A DNA stretch of 64,000 bases, from assembly GCF_030930995.1 (NCBI RefSeq), contig NZ_CP133217.1, positions 558,001 to 622,000 of the forward strand, written 5' to 3'. The translations under genes were made by a program, and so were the position numbers. This document shows, one piece after another, positions 33,484-43,815 of this stretch (positions within the stretch are counted from its first letter, which is position 1; every line of letters starts with the position of its first letter). Source of the DNA: Thiothrix subterranea (lineage in GTDB: Bacteria > Pseudomonadota > Gammaproteobacteria > Thiotrichales > Thiotrichaceae). A model generated the notes under the pieces. It was not told the origin of the DNA, searched no databases, and worked only from the letters and a program-made list of their open reading frames with translations.

Positions 33484-35355
33484 TTATCTAAACTTATCTG
33501 CCTGATAGCGGGTTGCCATGCTGTCCTGCATGGTCGAAATCACCTCAAACGCATCTTTCAAATGGCGACGTTCCAACGCCGACAACTCTTCGGGCGGCAT
33601 GTGATTATTGGGTTTTTGCCCGTTTTCGATTTGCTTGGCTTGATGCTGCAAGCGCACCATGCTGATGAACTCGAAGGCATCGCGCACATCTTCCACGGTA
33701 GAACGGGTGATCGTCCCCGCTTCCGCAATAGCTTCCAACCGTTCCCAGGTATTGATCGGCGCAAGCCCCGCCGCCAAACTATACAAGCGTGCCATGTCGA
33801 TCACGGGTACAACCCCGCGCTTCTTCATGTCCATGCCTTTTTCGGCGCTGCTATCTTTGCTGTCTTTATCGAGCACGAAACCACGGAAGAAACCAATCGG
33901 CGGTTTGTGGCTCAAGGCATTGCCCGCCATGAACGCTTGGAACAGGGTGCTGGCCTTGGTTTTGCTGAGGACTTCTTCCTGCAAACGGGTCAGTAAACTG
34001 GCATCCCCGTGCAAGCAGCGCAGGTCGAAGAAAATACTGGCATACATCAATGCCATCGGTTCGGGCTTATTGATCCACGTCTCAAAATAGCCACGCCACA
34101 CCGCCAACGGTTGCCGCCACTGGTCATTGGTCGCCATCACATTGCCGGGGCAGTAAATGTAGCCGCACGCATCCAAACCGTCGCTCACGTATTTCGCTAT
34201 CTGCCGGAAATACTCGCCGTGTTGCGCCTCATTGTAATCATCCGACACAATCATGCCGTTATCTTGGTCAGAATGCGCGGTTTGTTCACGCCGCGCCATC
34301 GAACCCGCCACAATGAACGCATACGGCACGGGCGGTTCGCCGAATTTTTCTTCTGCCATCACCAATAAACGCCGCGCAATCGCTTGCCCAACGGAAGTGA
34401 TCGACTGCCCAATATCGTTGGCAGGCAGGCTTTGCTTCACCAAACTGACCAACAATTTCGGCAAACTCTTGCTCAATTCCGCCAACCGCGCCACGTCTTG
34501 CGCCGCGAAAATATCCCCCACCAAGTACACCGCGCTGCTGCTTTGGGTACGCAATAAATCGCTGGCCGATAACACACCCACCACGTCATTGCCCTCCACC
34601 ACCGGCAAATGGCGGATATTACGGCGCGACATCAGCAATAAGGCTTCGGAAGCCTGATCACGCGGGGTCAGCGTCAGCGGGTTTAAGGTCATAATGTCCG
34701 CAATCGGCGCATTCACGCTGCGCCCTTCCGCCACCACGCGCTTGCGGAAATCCACGTCAGTAACGATGCCGCACAAGCCGCCGTCATCGCCCGTTACCAT
34801 CACGGTTTGGGTATCGAATTCGCTCATCTGTTGCGCCACTTGCTGGATGCTATCGCTCTTACCCACCAACATCGGCAGCTTCATCAAATCGCGTACATGC
34901 ATAGCAACCAACGCCAAGCCGTCACTGCCACGGATTTCCTGAAGTGCATTGCGTAAACGTTCCGGCTTGCGCTCGGCGAAATAGTGACGTACCCGCTCAA
35001 AGCGCTCCAGTAAGGACAAAAACAGCTCACCCGGCACGGCGTACAACAAGGTGTCTTCAATCGCCCGCACCGTCATGCTGACCTTGCCGCCGCGCATCAC
35101 CGAACGGTAGCCGACCCAATCGCCATCGCCGAAACGCCCGTACCAATCGCCGCTTTCCAGCAAGACATCCACAGCCCCAGCGCGGATCAGGAAGGCAACA
35201 GTATTTTCTGCGCCGATGGTCAATACATCGTCTCCTTGAGGCACACGCTGAATCACAATGGCTTGAGCAAGCGCATCCAGCTCAGCAGCGGGAAGCTCAG
35301 TTAACGGGGGGCATTTTGCCAAATAATCACGGATTGCAAGTTGTTCAACATCCAT
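33484..35355 (-). CDS. Cyclic-nucleotide-binding/CBS/DUF294 putative nucleotidyltransferase
   Basis: A 623-residue protein. An N-terminal cNMP-binding-like barrel (about 10-125) is followed by two CBS motifs (about 155-280), the DUF294 nucleotidyltransferase domain with GSMARREQTAHSDQDNG (about 355-371) and a C-terminal helical domain. It resembles GlnD-type nucleotidyltransferases in the Gly-Ser...Asp-x-Asp motif, but its target is unknown. The ATG at 35355 is preceded by GAGGA; an upstream in-frame start would add 15 poorly matching residues. The shorter paralogue follows after 26 bp on the same strand. Confidence 0.88.
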   Translation of the reverse strand: MDVEQLAIRDYLAKCPPLTELPAAELDALAQAIVIQRVPQGDDVLTIGAENTVAFLIRAGAVDVLLESGDWYGRFGDGDWVGYRSVMRGGKVSMTVRAIEDTLLYAVPGELFLSLLERFERVRHYFAERKPERLRNALQEIRGSDGLALVAMHVRDLMKLPMLVGKSDSIQQVAQQMSEFDTQTVMVTGDDGGLCGIVTDVDFRKRVVAEGRSVNAPIADIMTLNPLTLTPRDQASEALLLMSRRNIRHLPVVEGNDVVGVLSASDLLRTQSSSAVYLVGDIFAAQDVARLAELSKSLPKLLVSLVKQSLPANDIGQSITSVGQAIARRLLVMAEEKFGEPPVPYAFIVAGSMARREQTAHSDQDNGMIVSDDYNEAQHGEYFRQIAKYVSDGLDACGYIYCPGNVMATNDQWRQPLAVWRGYFETWINKPEPMALMYASIFFDLRCLHGDASLLTRLQEEVLSKTKASTLFQAFMAGNALSHKPPIGFFRGFVLDKDSKDSSAEKGMDMKKRGVVPVIDMARLYSLAAGLAPINTWERLEAIAEAGTITRSTVEDVRDAFEFISMVRLQHQAKQIENGQKPNNHMPPEELSALERRHLKDAFEVISTMQDSMATRYQADKFR

Positions 35356-35437
35356 CGCACCAGTCCTCACGGCATTAATTTGTGCAAAGCAGCATAGCAC
35401 GGCGACGGCTAGGCTTTTTTGATTTATAGCAAGGATG

Positions 35438-36493
35438 TTATAGCAAGGAAATGACCTGTTGCGGGGTAATCTTTTTCAGGCAATCCAGATGCCCCAGCGG
35501 GCATTCGCGCTTGAAGCATGGGCTGCACGGCAAGCCAAGGTAGAGAATTTGCGCGTTGTCACTCAACGGCGGGGTATAGGTGGGGTCGGAAGAGCCATAC
35601 ACGGCAATCACGGGTGTGCCGAGTGCGGCAGCAACGTGCATCAAGCCAGAGTCATTGCTGACCACTTGTGTAGCTTGGACGAGTAGCCCTAGCACGTCTT
35701 GAATGCTGGTTTTACCGGCAAGGTCTTGGCAGGCGGGGGAATTTACAGCGGCGGCGATTTGTGCGGTGACGGGGGCATCTTTGGCGGAGCCGAGTAGGAT
35801 CACTTGACCGCCTTTCGTAATGTAATGTCGGGCGACTTCGGCGTAATACGCGGCAGGCCAGCGTTTGGCAGCGCCGTATTCTGCGCCGGGGCAGAGGGCT
35901 AGAAGAGAAACCCCTCCCAACCTCCCCTTATCAGGGGAGGAGTAAGAGGCATCCGCTATCTTAGCTCCCTTCCCTGATAAGGGGAGGGCTGGGGAGGGGT
36001 TTCTTTCAACGCTCAATCGCGGCGACTGAATCTCTGGCGGCAACTTAGCATCTTTCGGCAACCCCAATGCCACAAACCGCTGCACCGTCATCGTCAACAC
36101 GGTTTTATCCATAGGACGAATATCATTCAGCAAGCCGTAACGCATTTCCCCCTTAAACCCCGTGCGCACCGGAATCTTCGCCCAAAACGGCACGAGTGCG
36201 GCTTTCAGCGAACGTGGCAATACAATTGCCCAATCATACGCATTCGCTCGCAAGGCTTTGCCCAATTGGTAACGCTTGCCCAACGCCAATTCGCCATGCT
36301 GCAACGGCATTTCAATCGCCGCACGCACTTCGGGCATCGCCGCCAAAATCGGCTTGCTCCACGCGGGTGCAAGCACATCAATTTGCAAATCGGGGAAACG
36401 GTGTTTCAGCGCCATGAACAGGCTTTGTGCCATCACCATATCGCCGACCCACGAAGGGCCGACGACAAGGCAACGTTGGGGGGAAAACGCCAT
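35438..36493 (-). CDS. waaF: ADP-heptose:LPS heptosyltransferase II with an inserted repeat peptide
   Basis: A 351-residue GT9 glycosyltransferase that adds the second heptose to the LPS inner core from ADP-heptose at the inner membrane. Family signatures are the N-terminal VGPSWVGDMVMAQSL, LLALCPGAEYG-AKRWP (about 197-213), a Ser-Asn-Asp-Ser-Gly-Leu-Met-His motif and a C-terminal Cys-rich segment. Residues about 164-196 do not belong to the family: they are encoded by a 97-bp palindromic repeat (35907-36003) that keeps the frame. The insertion falls between the N- and C-terminal Rossmann domains, so the enzyme may still fold. E. coli WaaF is 348 residues, so the natural linker was apparently replaced or is shorter here. 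The zinc-finger gene lies 4 bp upstream. Confidence 0.92.
   Translation of the reverse strand: MAFSPQRCLVVGPSWVGDMVMAQSLFMALKHRFPDLQIDVLAPAWSKPILAAMPEVRAAIEMPLQHGELALGKRYQLGKALRANAYDWAIVLPRSLKAALVPFWAKIPVRTGFKGEMRYGLLNDIRPMDKTVLTMTVQRFVALGLPKDAKLPPEIQSPRLSVERNPSPALPLSGKGAKIADASYSSPDKGRLGGVSLLALCPGAEYGAAKRWPAAYYAEVARHYITKGGQVILLGSAKDAPVTAQIAAAVNSPACQDLAGKTSIQDVLGLLVQATQVVSNDSGLMHVAAALGTPVIAVYGSSDPTYTPPLSDNAQILYLGLPCSPCFKRECPLGHLDCLKKITPQQVISLL
35907..36003. repeat. Palindromic GC-rich repeat inside waaF
   Basis: Imperfect inverted repeat of about 32-34 bp per arm (35907-35938 / about 35970-36003) with an AT-richer centre. The arms read AGAAACCCCTCCC...CCCCTTATCAGGG and its complement, with two small differences. 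It resembles the elements at 49121-49225 and 47706-47750, both outside genes. Here it is translated without a stop. Confidence 0.9.
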
Positions 36494-36497
36494 GCGT

Positions 36498-36704
36498 TTA
36501 GTCGATCAAACGGTAAAGCGTACCGCAGTACGGGCAACGCGCCGTCTTGTCCGCACTGCCTTCAATCGCCAACGACACTCGCGGATGCGAACACCACAAC
36601 GCCGTCGCATCGGTGGGGCAACTCAAGGGTAAATCCTGACGCTTCACCACCACTTCGCGGGTGTCATTCAAACGTTTGTAATCAGCAATGCTCGGTGCAG
36701 ACAT
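36498..36704 (-). CDS. Small zinc-finger (zf-CHCC) protein
   Basis: A 68-residue protein with the zf-CHCC pattern: Cys-Pro-Thr-Asp, then Cys-Ser-His-Pro-Arg-Val, then Cys-Pro-Tyr-Cys-Gly near the C-terminus. The fold is related to the mitochondrial complex I subunit NDUFS6; the bacterial proteins have no settled function. The ATG at 36704 gives the usual length, and 12 bp upstream lies a second in-frame start. It lies between ilvE (20 bp upstream) and waaF (4 bp downstream) on the same strand, an order seen in other gammaproteobacteria. Confidence 0.88.
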   Translation of the reverse strand: MSAPSIADYKRLNDTREVVVKRQDLPLSCPTDATALWCSHPRVSLAIEGSADKTARCPYCGTLYRLID

Positions 36705-36724
36705 ACAGCCTCCCACACAATCGG

Positions 36725-37645
36725 TTAAACAAGGGTCAGCCAGTCGCGGTATTTTTCAGAACGACCGTGCACAATGTCCAAGTACAAGGATTGCAATTGC
36801 GCGGTAATCGGGCCACGTGTGCCTGAACCAATAGCGCGACGATCCAATTCACGAATCGGGGTCACTTCCGCCGCTGTGCCGGTGAAGAACGCTTCATCCG
36901 CCACATACACTTCGTCACGGGTAATGCGCTTTTCACGGACTTCAAAGCCCAGATCCTGCGCCAGCGTGATCACGGTTTTGCGGGTAATGCCATCCAGTGC
37001 CGCCGTCAGTTCAGGGGTATACAAGACACCTTCTTTGATCAAAAAGAAGTTTTCCGCGCTGCCTTCGGACACAAAACCGTCCACGTCCAGCAACAAGGCT
37101 TCGTCATAACCGTCATCCAAGGCTTCACGCAACGCCAGCATGGAGTTCATGTAATTGCCGTTGGCTTTCGCCTTGCACATGGTGACATTGACGTGATGGC
37201 GGTTGAAGGAAGAGGTCTTGATGCGGATACCTTTTTCCATGTTTTCCGCGCCGAGGTAAGAACCCCATGTCCACGCCGCCACCATCGCGTGGGTTTCCAG
37301 ATTATCAGCACGCAAGCCCATGCCTTCCGAACCGTAGAAACACATCGGGCGGATATAGGCGGAATCCAGCTTGTTTTCACGCACGGCGGCACGTTGCGCG
37401 TCGTTGAGTTGCTCTTTGCTGTAAGGCATCGGCATCCGCATGATTTTAGCGGAATTAAACAGGCGGTTGGTGTGATCTTGCAAGCGGAAAATCGCCGTGC
37501 CTTGGTCAGTCTTATACGCCCGCACGCCTTCAAAAACGCCCATGCCGTAGTGCAGGGTATGGGTTAAGACGTGGGTTTTGGCTTCGCGCCAAGGCACCAT
37601 TTCGCCGTCCAGCCAGATCAGGCCATCGCGGTCAGACATCGACAT
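36725..37645 (-). CDS. ilvE: Branched-chain amino acid aminotransferase
   Basis: A 306-residue fold-type IV PLP enzyme. It interconverts Ile, Leu and Val with their 2-oxo acids using glutamate. Features match bacterial IlvE: the N-terminal Ile-Trp-Leu-Asp-Gly, HYGMGVFEGVRAY (about 32-44), Lys in the Met-Cys-Lys-Ala-Lys-Ala-Asn-Gly-Asn-Tyr segment as the likely PLP lysine, and a C-terminal phosphate-binding FFTGTAAEVTPI. Length agrees with E. coli (309). A GGAGATGA Shine-Dalgarno precedes the ATG. The enzyme is cytoplasmic. It heads a short ilvE-zinc-finger-waaF row. Confidence 0.95.
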   Translation of the reverse strand: MSMSDRDGLIWLDGEMVPWREAKTHVLTHTLHYGMGVFEGVRAYKTDQGTAIFRLQDHTNRLFNSAKIMRMPMPYSKEQLNDAQRAAVRENKLDSAYIRPMCFYGSEGMGLRADNLETHAMVAAWTWGSYLGAENMEKGIRIKTSSFNRHHVNVTMCKAKANGNYMNSMLALREALDDGYDEALLLDVDGFVSEGSAENFFLIKEGVLYTPELTAALDGITRKTVITLAQDLGFEVREKRITRDEVYVADEAFFTGTAAEVTPIRELDRRAIGSGTRGPITAQLQSLYLDIVHGRSEKYRDWLTLV

Positions 37646-37755
37646 CGCTCATCTCCACAGGTCAAAATCAAACGTCAAAGCATACACTTCACGTTTCATT
37701 GTTGCCAGTCCGTGCAGCCTACTGCGATACAAAAAGAAGCCGCACGCTTACCGCG

Positions 37756-38601
37756 TTAGGATAAACCTCTGAAAACCGTGAAATCTTGCACCGGTTTCGC
37801 CCACCCTTGCCCACGTGAAATACCCGCCGGTATGCGTGCATTGCGCTGATAACCCACCGCTTGTGGGGCTGCCTGCGCTTGCTGAACGGGGTATGCCTGC
37901 GCTCCACGGTAATCACGCATGATTTTCGCCACATAATTCTGCGTTTCTTTATACGGCGGAATGCCTTTGTGCTTATGCACCGCTCCGGGGCCTGCATTAT
38001 AAGCCGCTAATGCCAACGCCACATTTCCGTTGAAGGTGCGCAACTGTTCAGCCAAATATTTCACGCCACCTTGGATATTCTGATGCGGGTCCCAAGCGTT
38101 AGCGACGCCCATCATATCCGCCGTGCCGGGCATCAATTGCATTAAACCCATCGCCCCCACCCGTGAACGCGCACCGGGGTTAAAGCAGGATTCTTGCTTC
38201 ATTAGCGCAATCACCAGATTTTCATCCACACCGTAAGTACGCGCATGAGTGCGGATAGAATCCAGATGGGGCAACATTTTACGTTCTAATTGCGCAGCGT
38301 TTTGCGCCCCACAATGCCCTCTGGCACTTCCCATGCTAACCGGCACTGGCGTATTAGCCGCGTAATTGGCAACTTTTGGCAAAGCCGATGATTTAGGTGA
38401 TTTTTTTTGTGGCGCACCGTATTTGGCGACTAATTTATATTTATTGCCTTTTTTGGGCGTATTGGTTAACCAACGTGTGCCATCTTTATCGACGTAAGTG
38501 TAAACAGCCGCCTCAGCCGACTCACTGTGTACCGCTGCACCGCATAGTACAGACAGCACAACCAGACCACTGACTTGGTTTGATTTGCTTGGGGTTTTCA
38601 T
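37756..38601 (-). CDS. Periplasmic lytic transglycosylase (SLT domain)
   Basis: A 281-residue exported protein. The signal peptide (about 1-31) is followed by a DUF4124-like segment (Tyr-Thr-Tyr-Val-Asp-Lys-Asp-Gly-Thr) and then an SLT domain. The catalytic Glu is in MKQESCFNP, with [10 protein letters not shown], the Asn-Ile-Gln-Gly-Gly segment and [12 protein letters not shown] following. It should cleave peptidoglycan glycan strands to 1,6-anhydro-muropeptides. A Cys in the Glu-Ser-Cys position and one earlier Cys could form a disulfide. The C-terminal 45 residues are Gln/Ala-rich and of unknown use. It is a stand-alone gene with about 100 bp on either side. Confidence 0.9.
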   Translation of the reverse strand: MKTPSKSNQVSGLVVLSVLCGAAVHSESAEAAVYTYVDKDGTRWLTNTPKKGNKYKLVAKYGAPQKKSPKSSALPKVANYAANTPVPVSMGSARGHCGAQNAAQLERKMLPHLDSIRTHARTYGVDENLVIALMKQESCFNPGARSRVGAMGLMQLMPGTADMMGVANAWDPHQNIQGGVKYLAEQLRTFNGNVALALAAYNAGPGAVHKHKGIPPYKETQNYVAKIMRDYRGAQAYPVQQAQAAPQAVGYQRNARIPAGISRGQGWAKPVQDFTVFRGLS

Positions 38602-38711
38602 TGTTACCACTTTTTGTTTTTATAGACACTATAGGAGAAATCTATTTCACTATACCCCGCTGTTTTCAAGCATGTCTAGCGGGGTGTGACGAGTGGTAAT
38701 ATCGAGAAGAT

Positions 38712-39095
38712 TTAATGCAAAACGCGAGGATCCACTAAACGAAACGGGGCAATAACTGCGTCAAAATGTTCACCATCATCGGCTACCATTTGATAAGCAC
38801 CCTGCATCACGCCCAGTGGCGTATCCAAAATTGTGCCGCTGGTGTAACGGAATCCCTCACCCGGTTGCAAGTAAGGTTGCTCACCGACCACGCCATCACC
38901 GCGCACTTCTTGAGTACGGCCTTCGGCATCCGAAATCACCCAGTGCCGGGTCAACAATTTCGCAGGAATACTGCCTTGATTCACCATCGTCACGGTGTAA
39001 GCAAACACGTAACGCGACTGTTCTGGGTTCGATTCTTTTTCGATGAAATGAGACTCCACCGACACTTGAATATTGTAACGCTCGCTATCCATCAT
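38712..39095 (-). CDS. apaG: ApaG protein
   Basis: A 127-residue ApaG-domain protein (fibronectin III-like beta sandwich). The Arg-Tyr-Val-Phe-Ala-Tyr-Thr-Val strand, Leu-Leu-Thr-Arg-His-Trp and Gly-Glu...Pro-x-Leu-x-Pro-Gly-Glu-x-Phe-x-Tyr motifs are the family core. In enterobacteria apaG precedes apaH and was linked to Co/Mg efflux phenotypes; the biochemical role remains uncertain. Here it is 34 kb from apaH. Two consecutive ATG codons (39095, 39092) follow AGGGAG; longer starts would overlap proB. A long-loop 8-bp hairpin (38654-38685) without a U-run follows the gene. Confidence 0.92.
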   Translation of the reverse strand: MMDSERYNIQVSVESHFIEKESNPEQSRYVFAYTVTMVNQGSIPAKLLTRHWVISDAEGRTQEVRGDGVVGEQPYLQPGEGFRYTSGTILDTPLGVMQGAYQMVADDGEHFDAVIAPFRLVDPRVLH

Positions 39096-39180
39096 TAACT
39101 CCCTTTGTATACCACGCTGCCAGAACATATCCCACCGACCACGCACACCACAATAAAATCCGACTAAAGCAAGCTTTTCA

Positions 39181-40287
39181 CTATAATAAGACCAAATTAT
39201 CACGGTGGATCAGCTCCAGTGCATCCACATAGCCTAGTACTTGCTCAATGGATTTGCTGGGCTGACGTTTAATCCGGTTCGCCTCTTCACTCGAATAATT
39301 CACCAATCCCTTGGCAATCAAGCGCCCGTCATCAGTGACACAACTCACCACCTCACCCCGGTCAAACACGCCTTCCACCCGTGTCACCCCCACGGGCAAC
39401 AAGCTTTTTCCCGTTTTTAGAACCGCTTCTGCTGCGCCAGCATCAAGCCACAACGTGCCTTTTGCTGCCAATTGCCCCGCAATCCACTGTTTGCGTGCCG
39501 CAATCGGTGCAGCATCCGGCAATAACAACGTGCCTAACAACTCACCTGTGCGTAAACGCTCCAACACCAGCGGTTCACGCCCAGAAGCAATCACCGTCGC
39601 ACAGCCCGAACGTGCTGCCCGTTGCGCAGCAATGACCTTGGTACGCATTCCGCCGCTGCCAATCAGCGTGCCCGCCCCGCCCGCAAATTCCACGTAATCG
39701 GGGTTATTCGCCCGCCCCTCGACAATCATCTGCGCATCCGCAAACTTACGCGGGTCTTTGTCAAACAAACCGGACTGGTCGGTGAGAATCACCAGCACAT
39801 CCGCCTCCACCAGATTCGCGACCATCGCGCCCAACGTGTCGTTGTCACCGAGGCGAATTTCCTCAAACGCCACCGTGTCATTCTCATTGATCACCGGAAT
39901 CACCTTGAGGTCAATCAACGTGGTCAAGGTACTACGCGCATTGAGGTAACGGCGGCGATTCGCGAGGTCATCATGGGTGAGCAACACTTGTGCGGCGTGG
40001 AAACCGTGTTGCTGGAACACCATCTCGTAGGCATGAATCAAGCTCATTTGCCCAATCGCTGCCGCCGCCTGCTTTTCAAACAAAGCTTTGGGCTTAGTTT
40101 TCCAACCCATGCGGCTCATGCCTTCAGCGACTGCGCCAGAAGACACCAATACGATTTCCACGCCAGATTTATGTAAACGAGCCATTTGCCCCGCCCAATC
40201 TGCCAGTGCTTCGCGATCCAAGCCTTCACCATCACGGGTAAGCAGGGCGCTGCCAATCTTGACGACCCAACGCTGGGTCTTGGGCAT
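39181..40287 (-). CDS. proB: Glutamate 5-kinase
   Basis: A 368-residue enzyme that phosphorylates glutamate to gamma-glutamyl phosphate, the first step of proline synthesis. The amino acid kinase domain shows [11 protein letters not shown] at the start, [19 protein letters not shown] and GGMRTKV; a C-terminal PUA domain (about 275-365) is present as in E. coli. The ATG at 40287 lies 2 bp after the obgE stop; an ATG at 40311 that overlaps obgE would add eight residues. The PUA domain may give feedback or RNA-binding properties. Order obgE-proB is common in gammaproteobacteria. Confidence 0.94.
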   Translation of the reverse strand: MPKTQRWVVKIGSALLTRDGEGLDREALADWAGQMARLHKSGVEIVLVSSGAVAEGMSRMGWKTKPKALFEKQAAAAIGQMSLIHAYEMVFQQHGFHAAQVLLTHDDLANRRRYLNARSTLTTLIDLKVIPVINENDTVAFEEIRLGDNDTLGAMVANLVEADVLVILTDQSGLFDKDPRKFADAQMIVEGRANNPDYVEFAGGAGTLIGSGGMRTKVIAAQRAARSGCATVIASGREPLVLERLRTGELLGTLLLPDAAPIAARKQWIAGQLAAKGTLWLDAGAAEAVLKTGKSLLPVGVTRVEGVFDRGEVVSCVTDDGRLIAKGLVNYSSEEANRIKRQPSKSIEQVLGYVDALELIHRDNLVLL

Positions 40288-40291
40288 GAAT

Positions 40292-42046
<1,755 letters not shown>

Positions 42047-42063
<17 letters not shown>

Positions 42064-42979
42064 TCGCTTCAGGCACACAGTGTGGCTGCATGGGAATAGC
42101 ATGATTCCGTAAATCAGCAGGCAATGCCCGCCTCTGCACTAAAGCAGGTGATAAATACAGCGATTCATACGTCATCTCCGCGCGACCCAGCAAGGTCGAT
42201 TGGCTAGAACGCCCGGCTAACAATTCAATACGCGACAACTCCAGATAACTAGGCAGCAACTCGCCGAATGCCTTATCACCCCTGCGTCCATCATAACTGA
42301 CGAAGTAAGCGATACCCCGTTCATTCAAGCTTTCCAGTGCCAATACAAATTCACGGTGATCAATACCGGACAAGTAGCGCGAATCGTGTTCACCACAAAC
42401 GCCCTGATATGGGGGATCCATGTAAACGAGATCATCGGTCGTAGCCGTTCTCAGCACATCATGGTAATCCAGTGCTGAAAAGGCACTTTTACCTTGCAAC
42501 AACGCGGACACCCCAAAAATATTGTTACGCATAGTCGCAGGGCGAGTTCCTTTACGACGCTTATCAGGGCTTTGATTAAACATCCCATCAGCATTGTAAC
42601 GCACCGCACCTTTCACACAACGCGCTAACAAATACAGGAAAAGACGGGGATCTTGGCTGCGGTTAAAGGCTTCACGCATCTGATAATAATGGCTCGGACT
42701 ATCCTGTGTGAGTTGCCCATTCCAAATCTGCTCGTAATAATCAGCCGTTGCTGTGGGTTGCTCTACCATCAAACGCAGCAATTCTACTAACGGTTTGTTG
42801 ACATCATTAATCACATAACGCGCAGCCAGTTGACGCGCTCCCGCCGCAATACTAATCGCTGCCGAACCCGCAAATGGCTCAATTAAGCGATCCACATCCC
42901 TGGGGAAATAACCAAGAATGGCGGCTGCTAAATTACGCTTACTGCCTTGATATTGAATGGGGTGCGGGATACTTTTCAT
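42047..42979 (-). CDS. Adenine-specific DNA methyltransferase (D12/Dam class)
   Basis: A 310-residue N6-adenine methyltransferase of the alpha (Dam/DpnM) group. The SAM-binding motif is PFAGSAA (35-41), an N-terminal Gln-Tyr-Gln-Gly-Ser-Lys is typical of the group, and the catalytic motif is DPPY (188-191). It should protect the host against the overlapping HNH nuclease. The leader is only about 20 bp beyond the rpmA terminator hairpin, so transcription either reads through it or starts at an unseen promoter close by. The pair splits rpmA from obgE and is probably a horizontal acquisition. Confidence 0.9.
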
Positions 42980-42998
42980 GACCTGATCATAACACGCG

Positions 42999-43023
42999 AA
43001 AAGCCCCGACAGGCGGGGCTTTT
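42999..43023. terminator. Bidirectional intrinsic terminator after rpmA
   Basis: A 10-bp stem including A4/T4 flanks (42999-43008 / 43014-43023) with a 5-nt loop lies 28 bp after the rpmA stop. It ends the rplU-rpmA transcript before the methyltransferase gene. Confidence 0.87.
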
Positions 43024-43050
43024 ACGCAAATCGTCCGAAGACGGAAGTTT

Positions 43051-43323
43051 TTAAGCAGAGCAACCTTCAACAGGTTGGATGCTTACAAACTTACGGTTTT
43101 CAGCGCCTTTTTGCTTGAAAACCACGATACCGTCTGCCTTGGCGAATAAAGTATGGTCTTTACCAAGACCTACATTTTCACCGGCATGGAAGCGCGTACC
43201 ACGCTGGCGTACCAGAATGTTACCAGCCAGAACGAATTGACCACCAAAGCGCTTAACGCCAAGTCGTTTCGATTCTGAGTCGCGACCGTTGCGGGTACTA
43301 CCGCCTGCTTTCTTATGTGCCAT
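43051..43323 (-). CDS. rpmA: 50S ribosomal protein L27
   Basis: A 90-residue protein identical in layout to bacterial L27: the N-terminal [16 protein letters not shown] tail that reaches the peptidyl-transferase centre, followed by the beta-barrel core. No N-terminal extension of the Firmicutes type is present. It lies 12 bp after rplU and is followed by a terminator. Confidence 0.98.
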   Translation of the reverse strand: MAHKKAGGSTRNGRDSESKRLGVKRFGGQFVLAGNILVRQRGTRFHAGENVGLGKDHTLFAKADGIVVFKQKGAENRKFVSIQPVEGCSA

Positions 43324-43335
43324 TGCTGTCTCCCC

Positions 43336-43650
43336 TTACGCTGCTGAAATGCCAGTGATTTCGATTTGTGTCAGGTACTGGCGGTGACCAGTACATTTCT
43401 GATGGTGCTTACGGCGGCGGAATTTCATGATCCGCACTTTGACGCCGCGAGTCTGGGCCACAACGTTTGCAGTTACTTTCGCGCCTGCAACGTAAGGTGC
43501 GCCGATTTGCACGGTGTCACCTTCCCCGACCATCAGGACATTATCGAAATCAATGTCTGCGCCTTCTGCTACATCCAGTTTTTCAACAAAGATGCTGTCG
43601 CCTTGAGCGACGCGGTACTGTTTACCGCCGGTTACGATGACCGCATACAT
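43336..43650 (-). CDS. rplU: 50S ribosomal protein L21
   Basis: A 104-residue L21: it starts [12 protein letters not shown] and has the C-terminal basic loop Lys-Phe-Arg-Arg-Arg-Lys-His-His that contacts 23S rRNA. The ATG at 43650 has GGAG 9 bp upstream; an ATG 15 bp further upstream is not the family start. A strong sigma-70 promoter lies about 40 bp upstream. Confidence 0.98.
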   Translation of the reverse strand: MYAVIVTGGKQYRVAQGDSIFVEKLDVAEGADIDFDNVLMVGEGDTVQIGAPYVAGAKVTANVVAQTRGVKVRIMKFRRRKHHQKCTGHRQYLTQIEITGISAA

Positions 43651-43691
43651 GATTCGATTCTCCAAAAAATGTCCTGTTAAAGAGCCGCAGG

Positions 43692-43720
43692 ATTATACTG
43701 CTTGCACCCCTTTAGGTCAA
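43692..43720 (-). promoter_or_regulatory. Sigma-70 promoter of rplU-rpmA
   Basis: On the minus strand, TTGACC (43720-43715), a 17-bp spacer and a perfect TATAAT (43697-43692). The predicted transcript starts near 43685, about 35 nt before the rplU ATG. Confidence 0.88.
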
Positions 43721-43758
43721 ACGCGAAATAAAATATTTCAAGGAGTTGCGCGTATCGC

Positions 43759-43787
43759 TTGACATGAGCTGGGGGGCTTCCTAGCAT
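43759..43787 (+). promoter_or_regulatory. Sigma-70 promoter of ispB
   Basis: A perfect TTGACA (43759-43764), a 17-bp spacer and TAGCAT (43782-43787), about 28 bp before the ispB ATG at 43816. It is divergent from the rplU promoter. Confidence 0.75.
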
Positions 43788-43815
43788 TCGGGGCTTTACC
43801 GCAGCCTGCATACTC

